Positions 1-12,568 of a stretch of DNA of 64,000 bases are shown here, piece after piece. This stretch comes from Beta vulgaris subsp. vulgaris (Eukaryota; Streptophyta; Magnoliopsida; Caryophyllales; Amaranthaceae). Position numbers and translations under genes: made by a program. A model generated the notes under the pieces. It made no database searches. It saw nothing but the letters and a program-made list of their open reading frames with translations, and was not told the DNA's origin. Position 1 is the stretch's first letter. Each line of letters starts with the position of its first letter. The stretch spans positions 57,971,058-58,035,057 of the forward strand of contig NC_079205.1 in assembly GCF_026745355.1 (NCBI RefSeq), in the 5' to 3' direction.

Positions 1-143
1 TGTTGTAGTGACAACACATTTCCATTACCCACGACCTTCCTATAAGCATTATCAATGGTTTCTTATTTGTATTTTCTTAACTTTTAAGTGCTTAACCTTT
101 TGACATTTTAAAATGACATAGCTAACATATGTGCTTCTTGTAG

Positions 144-3100
144 GTGGAGATTGGATGGGATGATATTCTAGAGGAGAACCCTCATAAAGGCATCTTTGAG
201 CTGGAGTTAGAAGATGAGCAGATACTAGATGAGGATGATGATGATGATGGAGGTGAGGTATGTTGGATATGTCATACATGAGTTTTCAATTGTGCATTTT
301 TGGACTTCTTTTGGTTCTTAGTTACTATAGTATATTCAGTCAAAGAAACTCATTAAGTATGGGAATGGTGAAGAGTTATTATTGCATAAACTTCACTCTC
401 CTCCTTCCCAAAGTTCCATAATTTAGCATCTATCAATGTCATGCTAACTTTGGACTTTTCAGTTTGTCAGAGAAACCTCGGGTCAGCGGCGTCTCTGGAA
501 AAAATATGTATCTGACAAATTAGAAAAATTGGACAGCCTTATGGTTGTTACTTTTGAGCATCTAAACTTTTGCAAAGAGAATGGGCGCTTTGTTGAGGTA
601 CTTTCTGGATTTTTGCCAAATAATCATCACCTACCTACTCGTGTATATGGCTGCCTTTTATTTCTAACTCATTTTTTATGTGATTAGGTATTTGAATCTC
701 TCCTCCAGTCATTTGAGATAACAGTTTTGAACGCTTATAAGTCCAAATTTGCACAGGTAACTTAGGCCATATTAGTCTGTTTTAACTTTAAATACATGAC
801 CTAGTGCATAAAATCGAGCTGTATTGTGATTGCAATGCCCTCAAAATAATTTTTATGTGAGTGTTCAGCAAAAGTAAATTATCTTGTTTGCTATAAGAAA
901 AATGTTTCTGTAAAATGATTTGAGATTTAAATGTTATTCTTGTTTTTGCTTATTAATATTTGTCGTGATGTAGTTATTATCAAGTTACTATTATGTACTT
1001 CCTTTGTTCTTTATTAAACCGAACATATGGGGTTGGCTCACTTTTTAAGGAAATGAAAAAGATGGTGAGATAGGACAAAAGTGCACGTGGGTGGGTAACT
1101 AATGAGAGTTTTAGTTATTCATTGGAAGGGCATTTTAGTCCATTTGGTTAGCTTTTATTACCAAAAGGCGATTGTTGCGATTAATATAAATTACCTAAAG
1201 TAGTATATATTGCAATTTACAAAGAAGGTGAGTTCTTAGCGAAAGAACCCTTAACTAGCCCATTAATCCAAATAGAAGGAACAGTAAAACAACTTTGTAC
1301 TTCTTATTAAGCTCCAAACTCTTGGAAGGAAATCGATTGATTATGAACACTCAAATTTGAAATAATCAACTCATATCAAAGCCATGATCTTTTTTTTATC
1401 AATACTCCTATGTAAAAACTAAATAGTATAAACAGTCCGCGCTATTACTATATTAGCGAAATCTTTTATGCTTTATGATGCTCTGTCCGCTAGAAAATAT
1501 AGAGATATAAGGCGACATAATATAAAGGTTTAAAATTAAGGGTTGCAAATAATATTGCACCTTATCTTATGTTACCTCCATGGAATATTTTATAATTAAT
1601 TTTTAGATTTTCGCATTTATTGCTGGATTAGAGTACTGTAGTACTTACTGTGCCATTGATGAAAAGGAAAATTTAAGCCATTGTGAAGTTTTTAATTTTG
1701 TTTATCATATCATTTGTTTGTTTCATAATTTTGTTAATCATATCATTTGTTTGTTTCCTCTGGCTCATACTAATTATGACCCGGAGACACATCGAAGGAG
1801 CAAGTTGAATGTGCTTACTCTTGTTACTTAATTATCAGTATGAAGTTGTGATGTTTGTTTTGACTCTAGTGCCTTTCCAGTAACCTATGTTTCAACTTCT
1901 TGCAGTTTGTGATCTTTTATGCCTGTTCTCTGGATCCTGAAAATTCTGGCATAAGATATGCTGAGTTTCTTGTTAATATGTTCATTTCCAGCAGCTTCCC
2001 CCCACTTACCAGGTAAAATTGTATGTCCACTGTATGGTACTTTCTTCACCCGTTTCTTATTGTGACACTTTTCCATATTTTACTGTCCCACTTCAATATT
2101 TCCTCCGTTTCTAAATAAGTGCTGTATTTTCCATTTTAGGAAATATCATAATAAATGCAACATAGCTCGACATGAAAGTTTTTTCCTTTTTTTTTTACAG
2201 AAATGCCATTACTTGATTCCCTCAACAAGTTAATTAATTTATCATCTATCTAGATTGAACCTAAACAGTAAACCACGTTAATTAGTTAACCCTTGCAACC
2301 CCTCTCTCGTCAACTAAAGCCACCCTCACCCTCGTGTCTCTCTCCTCAACTCAACAACCCAACCTCCTCCTTCCCAACTCAACCAACAACCTTGCACCAC
2401 CACCAACCTGGATACCACCAAAAGCACCGCCACCAACCCAGCACCATCACCAATCTGACACCACCAATATCCCGACACCACCATGCCACTAGTACCGGCT
2501 CTAAAAAAACCTAAAAAGATATAATTCTCGATAAAATTAACCCTATAAAAACCTAAATCTCCACCCCCTCTCTTCACTGATGCGAGATGCAATTCTCACG
2601 TCTTAGAAGTTGAGAGCGAGAAAATCGATTGAGATGAGTGTGATATTGGGGGACGAACTCTTGCTTAGATGAAGAAGCCATCACGATTATGGATTCCGTT
2701 GCTGGATTTGTTACTCGTGTGATATTTTGGCAACTTACGAGTAATCAGGCAAGGTGATGTGGATTTGTTGCCGACGTTGGGTTGGGTTGGGTCGGGGACA
2801 TCGATTTCCTTCAACTGCAACTCCAATTTTTCGGGTTGTTGGTTTTGGGGGTAGTTTCGAGGGAAGGCTGTTGGTTTCGAGAGTGGGCAAGGGAAAATGG
2901 GGTATTTTCTGGTGGACAGTGTGGAGGAGGGAAAGTGGGGGTGTTTTCCGAGGGGGAGGGGGAGTGGGGAAAATATTTTCCGATGGTGGTGGTTATGGTG
3001 ATGTTCAGCGGTGGCGTTGCTGTGGTGGATGGCAGGTGGGAGGTGGTGGGTGTATAAAGTTGTTGGGTAATTAGTTTAGTGTTTTATTTAATTAAGTTGC

Positions 3101-6100
3101 CTACTTTCTCTTTTTTTAAGTGTGGTCCCAAACTTTCTATCTAGATGCCTTGGTATGTGTGCTACTTTTCTATGTTGCACTTATTTAGAAACGGAGGTTA
3201 GAATGACATTTTCATTGAAGGTATGGACTCTTATTTTTTTTCAATTATTTCTGACTCTACCACTAGACCGGACTTCTTTATTGAAAATGTTTAAACAACA
3301 GTAGTAATACCGCCTCACCCCACCAGCCACCTCCTTTAAAAAGCACCCCCATGAACCTCTGTATCTTCTATTAAATGCACTCCTCCCTTTGGTTGATATA
3401 TTATGCATTTAGGCTGCTGCAGGGCCCCCCGTCTCTCACCAGGTGAAAGTGTATGTCAACTGTATGATACATGATATGTTGTGATTCTTTAATTATTTTT
3501 CTTTTGATATTAGTTGGGGAGAACTGTAGAGGTTTCTTGAACATGTCCTTTGATTCTCGGACAAAATCTCGGGGAGGGGGGGGGGGGGTTGAATTGACAT
3601 CTATTTGAGAGTGATATTTGTCATGTGAATTTCGAAATGATTATTTCTGAGTGAAACTTACAGAAATTAGGTAAAGCTTGTCCATTGAGTATATTGATTT
3701 TCACGAACCAAAAGAATGTTGAAGATATATTTCCTTCTTGAAATCAAAATTTCTGTTAACTTTTGTATCAGAGTTATTTCCTCTAGCAATGTATATGAAG
3801 ATTAATGTGGGTGAGACTGGTAGAGAATGTGAGAGATTTATTGGGGGTGAGGGGAGAAACTAGACAGTAGAAATTGGAGTAGAACAGAAGACAGGTATTA
3901 GCTCAAATTTCCTTGATTAAGCATTTTCTAGGCTTTCATAGCCTGGACGAGTTTATGAAATCATAAGATGAGAAATTCGTAATTGAAGATATTCAACGAG
4001 GAGTTATATATGGGGGTTCAGCTATTCCTTGACACATTAACTTTTGGTTACCTAGTCATTTTATGCATTGTTGACCTGCTTTTGTGTTTCTTATGTTGCT
4101 TCTCTCTATGTGTTTCCCTTCGTTTTAAGTGGTTGTGAAATGAGCCTCTTGTTGGTTTTGTGTAGGATGAGTGCTGTTGCTTATTTAGCTAGTTTCATGT
4201 CTCGTGGGAGGTTCCTGTCAACGTCTCTCGTGGTGAACATTTTGGGAAGGTAATTGGTTCCTACTTAGTGCAATTACTTTCAATTCAGTTTTATTTTGAT
4301 GTGTATGGAGATAATTTTGAGGATTAAATCAACTTTTAATGGTTGTAAACTTTCAGAGTTGCCAAGTGGTGCTCAGATTATGATGGACTCGAAAATGGCA
4401 ATTTAAATCCAACAGCTCATAGATTGTTCTACGCCGGATGTCAGGTAATACACTCCCTCCCTAGCAACTTCATATTTTTTTGGTTTTGGTGATACTTAGC
4501 TGTACATTCTTATGTTATGTAATAAGTTGAAGTAGCTTGAAATATTGTTTGGAGGATTTATCCTGAAAAAGTGAACAAACGTTTAATCTGGTGGGAACAG
4601 TTTGCTATGGCCGTATCTGCCTAATTGACATGTTATCACATAGTTATAGAACATAAAGCTGCAGAAATTACCGCAGCAATGCAATACTACCAGAATGGAA
4701 GGTTTGGAGCCAGTGGCAGATTCAAGATTTCAAATAGGTTATGCACTTGTATGACAAGTATTCAAAACAATGCGATACATAAAATTACCTACTTCTACAA
4801 TTCAATGCAGAAAAAGCTTGAAGAAAGTACAATATAAGTGGGCCATGCAAAGTTGAATGTTCACTAAACATATCTCTAGATTTTAATAATACAAAAAAAA
4901 GAGGGAATATGTGAGGAGTAGATTCCAAAAAAGGCAGTAAGGCGCGCACATGGATTTGAACCCCTTACATTAAGGAAGTGGTTATATGCTGCCAACCATT
5001 TAGTTGCAAGTCCATTTCACATGCATTTGTCATTAAAGCATATACTTCATTCAAGTAGTAATACATGGGTCCCCTGTTGTTTGGAGCGAATATGAGGAAA
5101 ATGTAAGGACATGGATATCAGTTATGCCCTTGAATGAAATAAAATTCCTTGTCTGCTATGGATCTGTTGGAGGTTATAGGAGATAGGTTATAAATTCCAC
5201 TGTTTTCTGGATATTGGAGCTCAAAAAAGTGTGCCATTAATGTTCTATTCTTTATAATAAGATAGGAGGTTGCTCAATTGGGTGTAACAGTTTCAAGTTC
5301 TGCATCTCCAATTCTCCAGGTGTACATTGAAAAACAGAAATGAAGTGTTCAATTTCCCATACAAAGCAAAAAAAGTGTGTAGAGGTTGTTTAATTTGGGG
5401 CAACAGTCTAAACCTCTGCACACCCAACTATCCAAGTGTACAATCTGTACATCATTGGAAACAAGAATGGGCAGTGTTAAATTCCCATTTCCCCTCCCCC
5501 CTCCTCTCCCTTCTTTTAACCCCTCTTTTGAAAGCTGCATGACAGTGAATGGTGAGAGCAACAAGATACATGTCCATTTTTCTACATCGCTACTCTCACT
5601 TGGTCGACTGCTTTTTCTCTTCTATTTGAGTTCTGCCATGTGGATGATCAAGAGTCGGTTGTTTCTCTGCCAATCAAGCGATGAATTTGCGCCACCCTTT
5701 GCTTGTATGATCGCCTCCCGACTTGATGTTCTATGTGATCTTCTATTACCGGACGACATAAATTCAGTCAAAGAAGTCTAACGAGACAACATAAATCAGT
5801 CCAAGAAGTCTAATGAGCCATTTTTAGTTTTTTCCCCAAGCTTATCTTCATTGCCTCTCCTTTCCCAAATGATCAACCTTGAGATTCAAAGCCTCTGTGA
5901 CATTCTTTAAAGCTACATAAAAGAATGAAAAATATATTTCATCACATAACCAATATGTCTGGCATCATCAAAATTTGTGCTCTCCTTGAATGGAATTAGT
6001 GTCGTGGGTGGAATTTCAAATTTGGTATATACAGGCTACAGCAGGGGTATGATGGACTTGTGAGGGGGCATAAAAGTCTGGCTATAGCTGAAGGTAAAAC

Positions 6101-8897
6101 AGTTGCAATAAGGCTGGATGAACAACATTTAGGATAGAGAGGAAAACATTGCTGCTGTGAGTTTTTTATTTTTTTGGGCGTGAAGGGGACGAAATCCGCT
6201 TACGTATGAAGGAACTTTTGAATACTGCATTCTCGTGCCTTCTATTTCCTTTATAAATCTGAAATTGATATAGATAGCAATGGCGGTTTTCTACTAGCAA
6301 TTTGTGTTAGAGGGTATTTGGTTGAAAATTTTGGAACATAATGGAAGGATGTGATAGTATTAATGGTGGAAATGTTGTTTGGCTGAGGAACTTGGTTATG
6401 AAACCTTATACCAAAGCTTTCTCATCGTCATTAACCCCTTGACTCTCATATCCACCACCCGCTGTAGCAATGTAATAATATCTTCTTAATTCATGCTTAT
6501 AGAACCAAACAACCTAAAATAAAGTAATGGATGTTTTTAAATTTATATCCGTGGTATTCTCGTTCTCATACTGTCTCCTTTCAATTATTTGAACCAAATG
6601 TTTCCTTAATGTTGTCTAAACACAAATTTTAAAATTGTCTATTATTGTGATTTTGCTATTTGAGTACTGTTTAAACAAAAATTGGGCAATTTGGAAGGAT
6701 CTGTTTCTAATTTCATATTCTGCAGGCCATTATGTATGTTCTTTGTTTCCGAATGAAATCTATTATCGACATTCCTCGTCTGAAATCACAAATTTCTGCT
6801 ATGCCCTTGAGACAAATCTTTGTGAATCATCTGGAGCCATTTAAGGTTAACCACTTCCTAGAAACTTGTATTGTCTGCATTATTTTTCCTCTGATAGTTG
6901 ATGGACCATTTTAATGTTTATGATTTGTTCTCTTATATCAATTACAGGTTTGTTTGCCATCAATTGTTGAAGAATTTGTACAGCAAGCAAAATCGGCTAA
7001 TTTACTTCATGGTGGGACTCCCATTTTCAAGGATGTGCTGGAGTCTGAATATTCTAGAGCTTTTGGTGGGATTGAGAGGCTTGACATGTTCTTCCCGTTT
7101 GACCCATGCTTATTGAAGAAAAGTGACAGGTTTTTTTTAAAAACATTTCTACAGCATCTTACAAGTTATCCATAAAAGAGTTCATTTATCTGGTATCTTA
7201 TGTTTGATGTCTGAGCTGTGCGCATGATATTGTTGTCCAATTTAGTTACTATGTATTGGTGATGATTCGCCAAGTAGTTGGTCACTAACGAATAATAGTA
7301 GCTTTTGTCATGAGTGGTGCTCTTAGTAGGAGTCGATATACGTAATTAGTGCTGCCTATCGGTCGAGCTGAGCTCGAACAATGGTCTGCTTGGCTTGTGT
7401 TCGTTTAAGTATATTTGAGATCGGCTCAGCTTGAAGCTTAACGAGCCAAGTTTGTTCGAGTCGAGCTTTGACCGAATTTAAACGACCCGAGCTTGAACTG
7501 TTCACGAACAGGCTTGGCTCTTTATCACCCTTAGTTTTTACATGTTCTCTTTGTTTTTCCTTTTTCAATATTTGAGATTTAAAGGTTTTCTTTTGGACAA
7601 TGAAACTATTAGCTTCTTATTGTGTGATATCTAGGTTAATATATTTATGCATATATATAAATAGGAAAATAAATATACATAGCCCTTAGGGCTATGTATA
7701 AGTAAGGGCTATGTATAAGGTGCTTAAAATGGAAATAAAATATTGAATCAAGCATTTATGACCTCAGTTGATGTGAAATTTTGTCTTGAATTCTTAAACT
7801 CTTTCCATTTAAAGAAATGTATTTAATGCTTATATGTAGCCCTCAGGGCTACATATAACATTACCCATATAAATATACTATTTTCCTATATAAAAGTAAA
7901 GTCTCTTCACAAGCTTTCGAGCCGAGCTAGCTCGCACAACTCGGCTCGTTATAGTGTTGAGCCTAGTCCGAATCCGAACCAAGCCACCACAAGCCGAGTT
8001 TTGACCAAGCCGATCACGAACAAGCCAGATTCATTAACACACCTATACGTAATATTATGCTCCTTCAATCTAAAATAAGTAGGCAATTCTTTCTCACCAG
8101 TCAAGTGTGTTTAGCTATAATTCAATAATCAAAGAACTTTTATTTTTACTGCCCGTTTGAGTCTTTTTTTTTTTTTGTGGGGGCGGGGGGGGGGGGGGGG
8201 GGGGGGAAGGTCCTAATTTTTCAAAAATTGCCATGGAATTTGCCTCCTATATTTACTTTGCGTCGTCCGCATTTATAAGGTCTTTTTTTCCTTTCTCCCT
8301 TTACTTCTTACTCCATAACCACCATGTAGCCACCACTACCACCAGCCCCCCACCCCACCCTGCAGCCCACCCCGACCAGCTGCGCCCCTCCCCTCTTCTC
8401 CCTTCCTCCCTTCCCCTCCCCCCCGCGCCGTACAGATTCCCCCACCCTTTCTTCTTCTTCCTCTTTCTCCCTTCCTCCTCCCTTGCTCTTTTTTATGCGC
8501 TGAGAATTTGATGTATGGCTATCCTAATCTTCACACTTGTATGATTATGTCCTGTGTCATGTCTGAATAATTTTCATCTGATAAAAATCTTTGTTTGTGC
8601 AGCTTCCTTCGCCCAAATTTTGTATATTGGTCTATGGTTCAAAAATTATATGAAGAAGATGAAGGCAGCAGTGATGAGGATGTTGATGTGTTCTATCCAG
8701 ATATGAATGGAGCAGCATCCGGAGATGCAGATATAGTAGAAGGCTTTGAAGAAAACGATTATCTCGACGAGTTTAATGATTCATTGAACAAGATGTCCAT
8801 CACACCAAAAGACTCTTTCCTTAAAAAGAAGTTTGGTCACACCCCTATGCAGATGCCTTCTAAACTCAGACCGTCTATGAGTCCGGAATCTTTGTGA
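144..8897 (+). CDS. RRN3: RRN3/TIF-IA-like RNA polymerase I initiation factor, C-terminal part
   Basis: RRN3 binds RNA polymerase I and recruits it to rDNA promoters in the nucleolus. I read nine coding exons: 144-257, 463-597, 688-756, 1906-2012, 4166-4249, 4357-4444, 6726-6845, 6948-7129 and 8603-8897. All have AG/GT borders, and the total of 1194 nt closes in frame to a TGA, giving the last 397 residues. Family-like stretches include VEIGWDDIL, RMSAVAYLASFMSRGRF, the CQ-AIMYVLCFRMKSI junction, FGGIERLDMFFPFDPCLLK and LRPNFVYWSMV. The C-terminus is acidic and serine-rich, as in plant RRN3. Upstream exons lie outside the window, so the start is missing. Introns 4, 6 and 8 are enlarged by repeats. 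The join into the last exon gives Ser (AG|C). The gene appears intact as far as it is seen. Confidence 0.9.
2103..3197. mobile_element. Stowaway/mariner-like TIR element in RRN3 intron 4
   Basis: A terminal inverted repeat CCTCCGTTTCTAAATAAGTG starts near 2102, and its reverse complement ends near 3197. The ends match the CTCCGTTTC style of plant Stowaway/mariner elements. The 1.1-kb interior has a C-rich, proline-coding-like left part (about 2290-2520) and a G-rich right part (about 2750-3060). No transposase is recognisable, so it is non-autonomous. The TA target duplication is not clean. Confidence 0.6.
4930..5040 (-). repeat. Possible decayed tRNA-like/SINE head in RRN3 intron
   Basis: On the minus strand a GGTTCAAATCC box-B-like sequence (about 4955-4965) follows a TGGTTGGCAGCATA stretch that could be a decayed box A. 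No clear tail or target duplication is visible. It may be a SINE head or a tRNA-derived fragment. Confidence 0.25.
5267..5497 (+). repeat. Imperfect ~100-bp tandem duplication in RRN3 intron 6
   Basis: The stretches at about 5267-5365 and 5384-5497 share the order GGTTG(C/T)T(C/T)AATT, then CAACAGT or TAACAGT, then TCTGCA, then a CCAA-type run, then GTGTACA, then TTCCCAT. They look like two diverged copies of one unit. No coding function is seen; the short ORFs here are incidental. Confidence 0.45.
7349..8046. mobile_element. GAGCTCG-rich repeat element with a nested MITE, RRN3 intron 8
   Basis: Flanking segments 7349-7530 and 7905-8046 are rich in GAGCTCG, CGAGCC and TTCACGAAC words in inverted relation, a common plant repeat style. 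Nested between them at about 7660-7892 is a second palindromic element. It has TATAGGAAAATA-type ends, and inside these AGCCCTTAGGGCT and AGCCCTCAGGGCT palindromes. No ORF of note. Confidence 0.5.
8161..8515 (+). repeat. Poly-T/poly-G tract followed by C/T-rich low-complexity block
   Basis: A run of T is followed by about 30 G residues (about 8178-8207), then a C- and CT-rich segment to about 8500 that can be read as a proline-rich ORF but has no coding character. It resembles the C-rich interior of the element at 2103-3197. Homopolymer length may be unreliable. Confidence 0.5.
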
Positions 8898-9736
8898 TAC
8901 ATCTTTTTTTTTTTGTTGGTGAATTGTTCTTCTGAGGAACTTAAGAAGAGCCCAATAAGTAGCAGCAGGGAGGAGATGCGCCACAGTGAGAAAAGCCCAT
9001 TTGCCAAGGAGGCTCGCTCCGACATCCATTTGCTGAGGGCTCTTCTGATCCCAAAAAGTGAGAATTTGGGCTAGAAATTTGGGGTGCCAGCATATTGTGT
9101 TGTAATTTTCTGCAGTTTTGTTTGCTCAAATTTCAGTTCAAAGGCTGTAGTTCAGCAAATGTAATATTTTCAAATTCTAATGCCAAAATTGAAGATTAGA
9201 ATTAGCCTTTCTGGGTCCAAAAATGTAATCTATATGATGATGAAACCATACTTGAAGTTGAACTATATTATTGATTTAATGAAAAGTACGATTATTGGTA
9301 TTTTGTTGAAACATGTTCTTGCAGTGTCACTCTTATTAATAAGTCAACATTAGATCATCAAATATAATTCTGTTATTTCTACATTGTATTATAGATTTTC
9401 TTACCCAGAAAGTGGTAGTTGGCAAAGGAATGTTGCATTTACTTGTTTATTTCCTCTTATGTAAGCTCACATAAGAGCATCCTCATCTTACCACAAAATT
9501 TAACGGAGTAGGAAATATTTTATACTGCCATTTTGGTCTGTGGACCAAAAGCATGTCCGTATTTATTTAACCTTGTTATAGCAGCTGTTACAAACGTTGT
9601 TGCGACAAGTTTGCATGGGACTAATATTTTTTGTATAGGTTCATGCAGAGAGTGAAGACTGAGGTGGCTAATTTCATTGTAATCTTCTCCAATTTTATTT
9701 GAAGGCACTTACTGTGTGATCAAGCAGCATTCTCGG
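8898..9736. other. Intergenic RRN3-MS1 spacer
   Basis: This is the 3' flank of RRN3 and the 5' flank of the MS1-like gene. I see no coding sequence, RNA gene or clear transposon. The short ORFs here are shadows. Confidence 0.5.
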
Positions 9737-9743
9737 TATATAG
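9737..9743 (+). promoter_or_regulatory. Candidate TATA box of MS1-like gene
   Basis: TATATAG is followed by a CT-rich initiator-like run (about 9744-9776), about 80 nt before the chosen ATG. The placement fits a short leader, but this is sequence inference only. Confidence 0.4.
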
Positions 9744-9818
9744 CTCTCACTCTTACACTCTCTCTCTCTCCTCAACTCGGCATCATTGTTCATTCATTTT
9801 TCTTCTAGGGCTATTGAA

Positions 9819-12568
9819 ATGTCACAGTTAGAGTACTTGCACAGCTGCAATAAGAGGAGGAAAAGATCATCTGCTGATCAGCGGGTTTTTCGGTTCAAGT
9901 CTTTCTGTGAACCGGGTTATCCAGCTCAGTTTGATGGACCGTTTTGGAAGAACGTGAGAGCATTACTTGAATTTGGCCACATGGAAAGTAATCTTAGTAA
10001 CAATGGTATGGTAAGCTGGTCGTTTCAGCTAGAAGTTCATCGCCATAAGCCTCATCACCGCGTTTTTCTATTTGTTATAGAGGAGCCAATTGAAGGTTCA
10101 ATCTATCGCTATTGCAGACATTGTCGCTACATAGGTGAGTATCGGGACTCTAAAGTCTAAACTTGTGGATTGTATTTAGGTGCTTTGTGTCAACTATCTA
10201 ATTACGGAATTAGACCAGGTCATTGGGTAAGTTGGTGCGGGTTTAACAGTAAGTCTAGTTAATAGTAGGCTACCCTGTTAATCCCCAAACTGGGCTGTAC
10301 CATGCAAGTTGATAACAGATAGACCTTATACAGTAATATGAATGTAGGAGATGCCAGAGACAAACATGATCACATATACAAACTAAACTATATCTTCTCT
10401 TATTTAATTATTGATCGATAAATATGGCCTCATCCTGTCCATTAAAGGCCCTCTCGAGTTTCAAATTAAAACCCTTTTAACTTGACCTAACCTATGCTTA
10501 CAGAGCTACCATGTTCAGTAACCAAGTTTATATACAACTATTTGTTAGAAGTTTAGAAGATGTTTTGGTTTGTGGGCTAATTAAAATGTGGTATGTAATG
10601 CAACCGTTGAGTGTAACAGGTTGGGGACAGCATATGATCAGCAACATGAAGTATCACTTTGTAGTGCCCTCCAAGGAAACAGCAGCAATGGCCTCAACAT
10701 GTTTGAGCTGCCAAGGTAACAACTGCTGTGCTGATGGTACAATTTTAGCTGCAAGTTGCGGTGCTAGTAAGTCCAGCAGCTTGGTCGAACTTGAGGGACA
10801 CACTTTGCATGGAGTGTTCCACTGCAATGGCTTTGGGCATCTGCTCTGTGTTAATGGCCTTGAAATGGGTTCAGACTTGAATGGTCACCAAATTATGGAT
10901 TTTTGGGATCGCATCTGCACTACTTTACGTGCAAGGTAAATCATTCTTCTTCAACCTTGTTTTGATTTTTGTATCAAATCACTATGGCTACACAGAGAGC
11001 AGTACTCCAGTGAACAGGTGGGAGCGGGAAAATTTGGTAATACTTGGTGTGTGTCCTAAGCCAATTCCTTGATCTTGTTCGTTGGATAAATGTTCTCTTT
11101 TTAGACTTTTACACAACTTTACACTTAGAAGAATTAACAGATGATATGGAACTCATTCTTTTGGTGTAGGAAAGTGAGCGTGACTGACATCTCCCAGAAG
11201 AAAGGCATGGAGTTAAGACTACTTCATGGACTAGCATATGGAGGTCCCTGGTTTTCGCGGTGGGACTACAAATTTGGGCGTGGAAGCTTTGGAGTCACAG
11301 AGTCTATGTACCAAAAATCCATTCAAGCTTTACAAAATATTCCTTTATGCCTTCTTTTCCACCATTTAAGCCCCTCAGACAATTACCTACCGATCATATT
11401 CTCAAGATACCAAGCCTTGTCTGAGCATTCCTTAATCACTTTGAGTGATCTTTTCCACTTCATGCTAGAGCTCAGGTCCCGTCTCCCAAAAGAGACTGTC
11501 CCTTCCGAGTTGTTCAACCCTGGAATACTTCTAGAAACTTCTTGTAGATGGTCCCCTAAACGAGTTGAAATGGCCACACGGGTCATAGTTGAGTCTTTGA
11601 AGAGGGCCGATCCCAAATGGGTGTCAAGACAAGAAGTCCGGGATGCTGCTAGGGCATACATTGGTGATACGGGGCTGCTGGATTTCGTGCTTAAATCACT
11701 TGGAAATCATGTTGTAGGAAAATACCTTGTTCGTCGTAGCTTAAATCCTGTAACTAAAGTGCTTGAATATTGTTTGGAAGATATTTCACTTAGCCATGAT
11801 CATGGTCTAATGATGAGTGAATCAAAGTCTAACATGATCCCGGTCACTCGAGCTCAACTAGCTAAGGATATTTTGTACCTCTACAAATCCACATTAAGAG
11901 AGAAAAAACCTATATCAGGGCAAGGTAGCACCATTTTAATAGCTAGCAGGGTGATTCTTGACACTAAACACCTTACTAAAGATTTTAATTATCATCAAAA
12001 TCTTCCACTTGGGAACAAATTTAGCATTGGGGATGAACTAGTTGATCTGTTTTGTACTTTGCAGTTGAAAGACAAGCAAATCATGGAGCCTTATGAACAT
12101 GTTAAAGTAAAAGGAAACATAACTATAGAAGAGTTGAAAAGAGAGGTTGAAAAATGGTTCAAAGACATGTATTGGGGACTGAAAGGATTGGTGATTCAAT
12201 CAATTGTGAATGTCAATGCAAATGAAACAGATTTTGTTTGTGGGGTGATTGAAGAAGCAAAGGATATCATTCTTGAAGCAGGATTCATCGGTGATGGGAG
12301 TAGAAACGAGAACGGAAATGGTTCATTGATGCAAGGATGGAATAGGTATGAACTCAAGAATTACTCCCATAATCAAGGTTATGGATGCATAGATTGTGCC
12401 TGTGGCACTAAAGAAGACGACGGCGAGAGGATGGTTGCCTGTGATATATGTGAAGTGTGGCAGCATACACGGTGTGTTAGAATTCCAAACAATGAAGAAG
12501 TTCCAAGAATATTTTTTTGTGATCGTTGTGAACAAGACATTATATTATCTCCTTCTTTGGTTATGTAG
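9819..12568 (+). CDS. MS1: MALE STERILITY 1-like PHD-finger protein
   Basis: MS1 is a nuclear PHD-finger regulator needed in the anther tapetum for pollen wall formation. I read three exons: 9819-10134, 10620-10935 and 11170-12568 (2031 nt, 676 aa), all with GT-AG introns and matching phases. Arabidopsis MS1 is of almost the same size, with 672 aa. Diagnostic stretches are RVFRFKSF, the split GWGQHMISNMKYHFVVPSKET, FHCNGFGHLLCVNG, SRQEVRDAARAYIGDTGLL and YLVRRSLNPVTKVLEY. A C-terminal C4HC3 PHD finger runs from about residue 620 to 664 (C620, C622, C635, C638, H643, C646, C661, C664) and includes CDICEVWQHTRC. I chose the ATG that opens MSQLEYL because the N-terminus then resembles the family; an in-frame ATG 33 nt earlier gives an unrelated extension. 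It is closer to MS1 than to MMD1, whose N-terminus differs. The gene looks intact. Confidence 0.88.

Noticed and set aside
1..1. CRISPR array, phage or bacterial operon signals
   Set aside because: The window is plant nuclear DNA; none of these was seen.
2293..3074. Proline-rich and glycine-rich ORFs (73-106 aa)
   Set aside because: They are low-complexity interior of a TIR element without domains.
6059..6130. Possible additional RRN3 exon in intron 6
   Set aside because: The flanking exons already join in frame (CQ-AIMYVLCF), and no conserved peptide was seen here.
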